NCBI RefSeq assembly: GCF_900100765.1 | Contig: NZ_FNFO01000015.1 | Coordinates: 39,449 to 103,448, forward strand | Length of the DNA: 64,000 bases | Origin: Catalinimonas alkaloidigena | GTDB lineage: Bacteria > Bacteroidota > Bacteroidia > Cytophagales > Flexibacteraceae | Reading direction: 5' to 3' | Shown here: positions 61,951 through 64,000 of the stretch, piece by piece | Numbering within the stretch: the first letter of the stretch is position 1 | Layout: each line of letters starts with the position of its first letter | Notes under the pieces: generated by a model | What the model was told of the DNA's origin: nothing | The model's database searches: none | The model's input: only the letters and a program-made list of their open reading frames with translations | Made by a program: the position numbers and the translations under genes

Positions 61951-63567
61951 TTAGGGGTTCGAGGAAGAAGCGACACGCCAGATCACACCGGTGAAGGGAT
62001 GGGCACTCATGCCACCGTCATCGAAGTCGACCACCCCGAAGTCTACGATGTAGAGACTCTGGTCAGGGCCCCAGGATAGTTGCAAGGGGCGTTCCAACCC
62101 GCCACTGCCATCAACAGAGGCCGGCAGGTGCGAGCGATTATAGAGGTAGTCAGCAACTTCCCCGGTGTTGAGATTAACCCGCTGTACGCGAAAGCCGGGC
62201 CAATTGTAGCGTACGCCTTCGGGGGCTTGTCCCTCAGGAGGTACCCCGGTTGGACGGTGCGGGTGGTATTGCTCTCCTTTAAAGAATGGGACAATGGCGC
62301 CGAATTCGGCCACTAAAATGTCGGTATCCGGAAGGCCAAAAGGCTGCCCGAAAACCATCCCTTGGGCAGCACTATGAACCGGCAGGCGTACCAAGGGCTG
62401 GCGGGGCCGTTTTTCGCCTTTGAGAAGTTTCTGGTGGGTTTCCGGGGTGAGGACAAAGCCACGCTCCTCCGGCTTCACGCCAAAGCGTTCGTCCGTGATG
62501 GGCAGGCCGCTGTAAAAATCAGGCCATCCATACCACTCGCCCTCCACTATTTCATAGATGGGTTCGTAGTCAAAGTACATGCCACGCGGCGGCATGGGAT
62601 TAGCACTGTTCATCGTCGCGATCAGCCTGCCGTCAGGACTATAGCGGTACCCGAAACTGGAGCGCAGTCCCCAAGCCAGTCGTTCAACGTCAGAACCGTC
62701 GGGGTTACACCGGAAAAAAGCCCCATTGCAGATTAACTGTCCGGGTACTGCCTGACCAGCTTTACTTTCAGTACCTAACGGTAGGTAGGCTCCTGTACGG
62801 AGCGAGTCAGCCTCTACCAAGGTCACCTCATGAGTAGGAACCCAAAAATTTTGCCCGGTTAGGGTAATGTCTTCGCCTGGAATTTCATGGACATCCGGTT
62901 TGTTGAACTGGTCCATCACCTTCACCCAGTGCTCTTCAATCACGCCACTGTTGCCTTGTGAGGAGAGGAAGAAGACCATCTTACCGTCTTGAAATATGGG
63001 TTTGCCGTTCAGAAATTCACCCCAGGAAGGCAAGCCGTTGACGATGGTCTTAAATTCACCGGTGCTCAAGTCATAGACGGAATAGCGACTGCGGTGGGAA
63101 ATGAAGAGTTTGCCTTCGTGATACGTGATCCCTGTGATTGGGGGAATGAGCCCCTCGTCCATCTGATCAGAGCTTGCGTTTGCTTTGATGTTGGTCATGG
63201 ATACTACCTTATCGTACAACACCTGTAACGTGCCATCGGTCTGACGACGCAGGATGCGTGCCTTGGGCGCACGACCAGAAGAGGTACCATAGGTATGCCC
63301 ACCTGCCTCGGCAATGTAAGCGGTTCCTTCCGAGTCAAACGCTACGTCTACCGGATAAGTGAGTCCTTGTGCGAAGGGGGTGATCTGTAGGCCGTCGGGA
63401 GTTGCGATGTCGGCTGGCCGGATCGGACGCTGACTGGTTTGTGTTACAACGGATTCGACCGAATCTACTTCGGTGTCTGCCAAACCCCTTTGTTGCGTAG
63501 GGCTGCTGCAATCAATCAACGACAAAATCAACAGGGTTGCGCCTGTGTACAAAAGTGGTTTTTGCAT
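61951..63567 (-). CDS. Sorbosone/glucose dehydrogenase-like (PQQ-type propeller) lipoprotein
   Basis: 538 residues from ATG 63567. Lipobox LIDC. The propeller domain is clear: YPVDVAFDSEGTAYIAEAGG, PPITGITYHEGKLFISHRSR, YSPDGRLIATMNSANPMPPRG, DILVAEFGAIVPF and LSWGPDQSLYIVDFG; in known PQQ-dependent sugar dehydrogenases these form six-bladed propellers. Catalytic His not clearly placed, so oxidising function is not shown. It is the first gene of the leftward block and carries the promoter region (63568-63905). Confidence 0.82.
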   Translation of the reverse strand: MQKPLLYTGATLLILSLIDCSSPTQQRGLADTEVDSVESVVTQTSQRPIRPADIATPDGLQITPFAQGLTYPVDVAFDSEGTAYIAEAGGHTYGTSSGRAPKARILRRQTDGTLQVLYDKVVSMTNIKANASSDQMDEGLIPPITGITYHEGKLFISHRSRYSVYDLSTGEFKTIVNGLPSWGEFLNGKPIFQDGKMVFFLSSQGNSGVIEEHWVKVMDQFNKPDVHEIPGEDITLTGQNFWVPTHEVTLVEADSLRTGAYLPLGTESKAGQAVPGQLICNGAFFRCNPDGSDVERLAWGLRSSFGYRYSPDGRLIATMNSANPMPPRGMYFDYEPIYEIVEGEWYGWPDFYSGLPITDERFGVKPEERGFVLTPETHQKLLKGEKRPRQPLVRLPVHSAAQGMVFGQPFGLPDTDILVAEFGAIVPFFKGEQYHPHRPTGVPPEGQAPEGVRYNWPGFRVQRVNLNTGEVADYLYNRSHLPASVDGSGGLERPLQLSWGPDQSLYIVDFGVVDFDDGGMSAHPFTGVIWRVASSSNP

Positions 63568-63905
63568 GAAACTCAGGATAAAATGAAAAAAATAGCTGAA
63601 GAAACGAGCCTGAGAGCAAGCACTGCTAATCGTCATGTAAAACCAAGTGAAATACAAGTGGGATATATGTCTGAATGTTTTTGTCTCAACGCTAAGACAA
63701 GAGACATAGATTTACATTTTCAAATAAAAAATTTACAAATTGAGTGGTATTTTTTTTGCGTATATTATCAACGTATTTATAAAAATTTAGAGAATTCTGT
63801 TTAACTTTTTTATGCCTTGGTCGTTGCAATAAAAAGATTGTTTTTGGCTTTTTACAGCCTTGTGTTGAGGCTGTTTCTAGATTACAGATTACGAAGTGAG
63901 GCATT
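63568..63905. other. Divergent promoter region
   Basis: AT-rich sequence between the leftward propeller gene and a rightward gene start. A six-base hairpin ACAGCC/GGCTGT at about 63854-63874 is visible. A frame at 63439-63804 runs antisense to the propeller gene and is not called. No gene seen. Confidence 0.45.
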
Positions 63906-64000
63906 ATGAAAAAACACGACCACAGCGGCATGGCCATGCGCGGCGTGACCCGTCCGATGGCCGAACAGGAAATCAAGAAAAAATTCTCTCCGTCAGAAGA
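63906..64000 (+). CDS. Start of a protein with His/Met-rich N-terminus, cut by the window end
   Basis: ATG at 63906 opens a frame (KKHDHSGMAMRGVTRPMAEQ) that is open to the last base. The His/Met-rich start resembles the beginnings of heavy-metal proteins such as the P-type ATPase at 50172, but 31 residues are too few to name it. Higher GC than the leader ahead of it. Confidence 0.5.
   Translation, partial: MKKHDHSGMAMRGVTRPMAEQEIKKKFSPSE

Noticed and set aside
63439..63804. 121-codon plus-strand frame
   Set aside because: Antisense to the start of the propeller lipoprotein and then AT-rich spacer; ordinary shadow frame.

Overview
The window looks like accessory DNA of a Bacteroidota bacterium, most likely from the Cytophagales group. 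The supporting signs are a CTnDOT-type Tra conjugation set, a secreted protein ending in a type IX secretion-like sorting domain, LytTR regulators with LytS-type kinases, and a TTG-N20-TAnnTTTG-like promoter (18670-18700). A plasmid-style replication gene with 11 iterons (20602-22421), a relaxase, a ParA, a HigBA-type toxin-antitoxin pair and a complete tra region point to a conjugative plasmid or large integrative plasmid-like element rather than core chromosome.

Layout. 1-2584: the start of an ABC exporter permease, a small alpha/beta hydrolase and a RibD/DHFR-like reductase. 2892-9825: a graveyard of decayed phage or element genes: a helicase remnant with an in-frame stop, a frameshifted unknown gene, and a giant phage-type polyvalent or virion protein broken by several frameshifts. 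9829-13262: a membrane-anchored J-domain protein, a small cysteine-rich lipoprotein, a winged-helix-like protein and a surface protein whose signal peptide is split by a T7 homopolymer. 13446-16626: a tyrosine recombinase with an apparently duplicated arm domain, HigBA, an IS5-like end, a ParA fragment and a fossil second integrase.

17394-24967 is the replication and mobilisation module: ArdC-like antirestriction protein, a small protein plus a phosphoribosyltransferase-like protein, a 56-aa membrane protein missed by length cut-offs, Rep, iteron origin, relaxosome protein, a likely oriT zone containing a 10-bp inverted repeat and about 17.7 copies of a 7-bp tandem repeat, and the MOBP-like relaxase. 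25004-41225 is the transfer operon (ParA, DUF3408-like, TraE, F, G, two tandem TraI-like proteins and a third secreted protein, TraJ, K, L-like, M, N, VirD4-type coupling protein, XRE regulator, an opposing M23 hydrolase, DUF4099/3945-like protein and a Toprim primase-like protein). Tight overlaps indicate one long co-transcribed unit.

41369-64000 is cargo: a LytS/LytTR two-component pair, GNAT protein, stand-alone LytTR regulator, short-chain dehydrogenase, plasmid-borne UmuDC, and then a metal/envelope region: a CPH-type (CopB-like) P1B ATPase, a potassium-channel-like protein, a GH63/trehalase-like hydrolase, a DUF305 lipoprotein, a decayed methyltransferase and a six-gene minus-strand block (DUF2231-like membrane protein, glycine-zipper protein, two proteins with cell-wall-binding-repeat-like domains of which one is fused to a DUF4396-like membrane part, a small membrane protein and a sorbosone-dehydrogenase-like lipoprotein). 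That last block is the best candidate for an undescribed system. All identifications are from reading translated sequence by eye; no database search was run.
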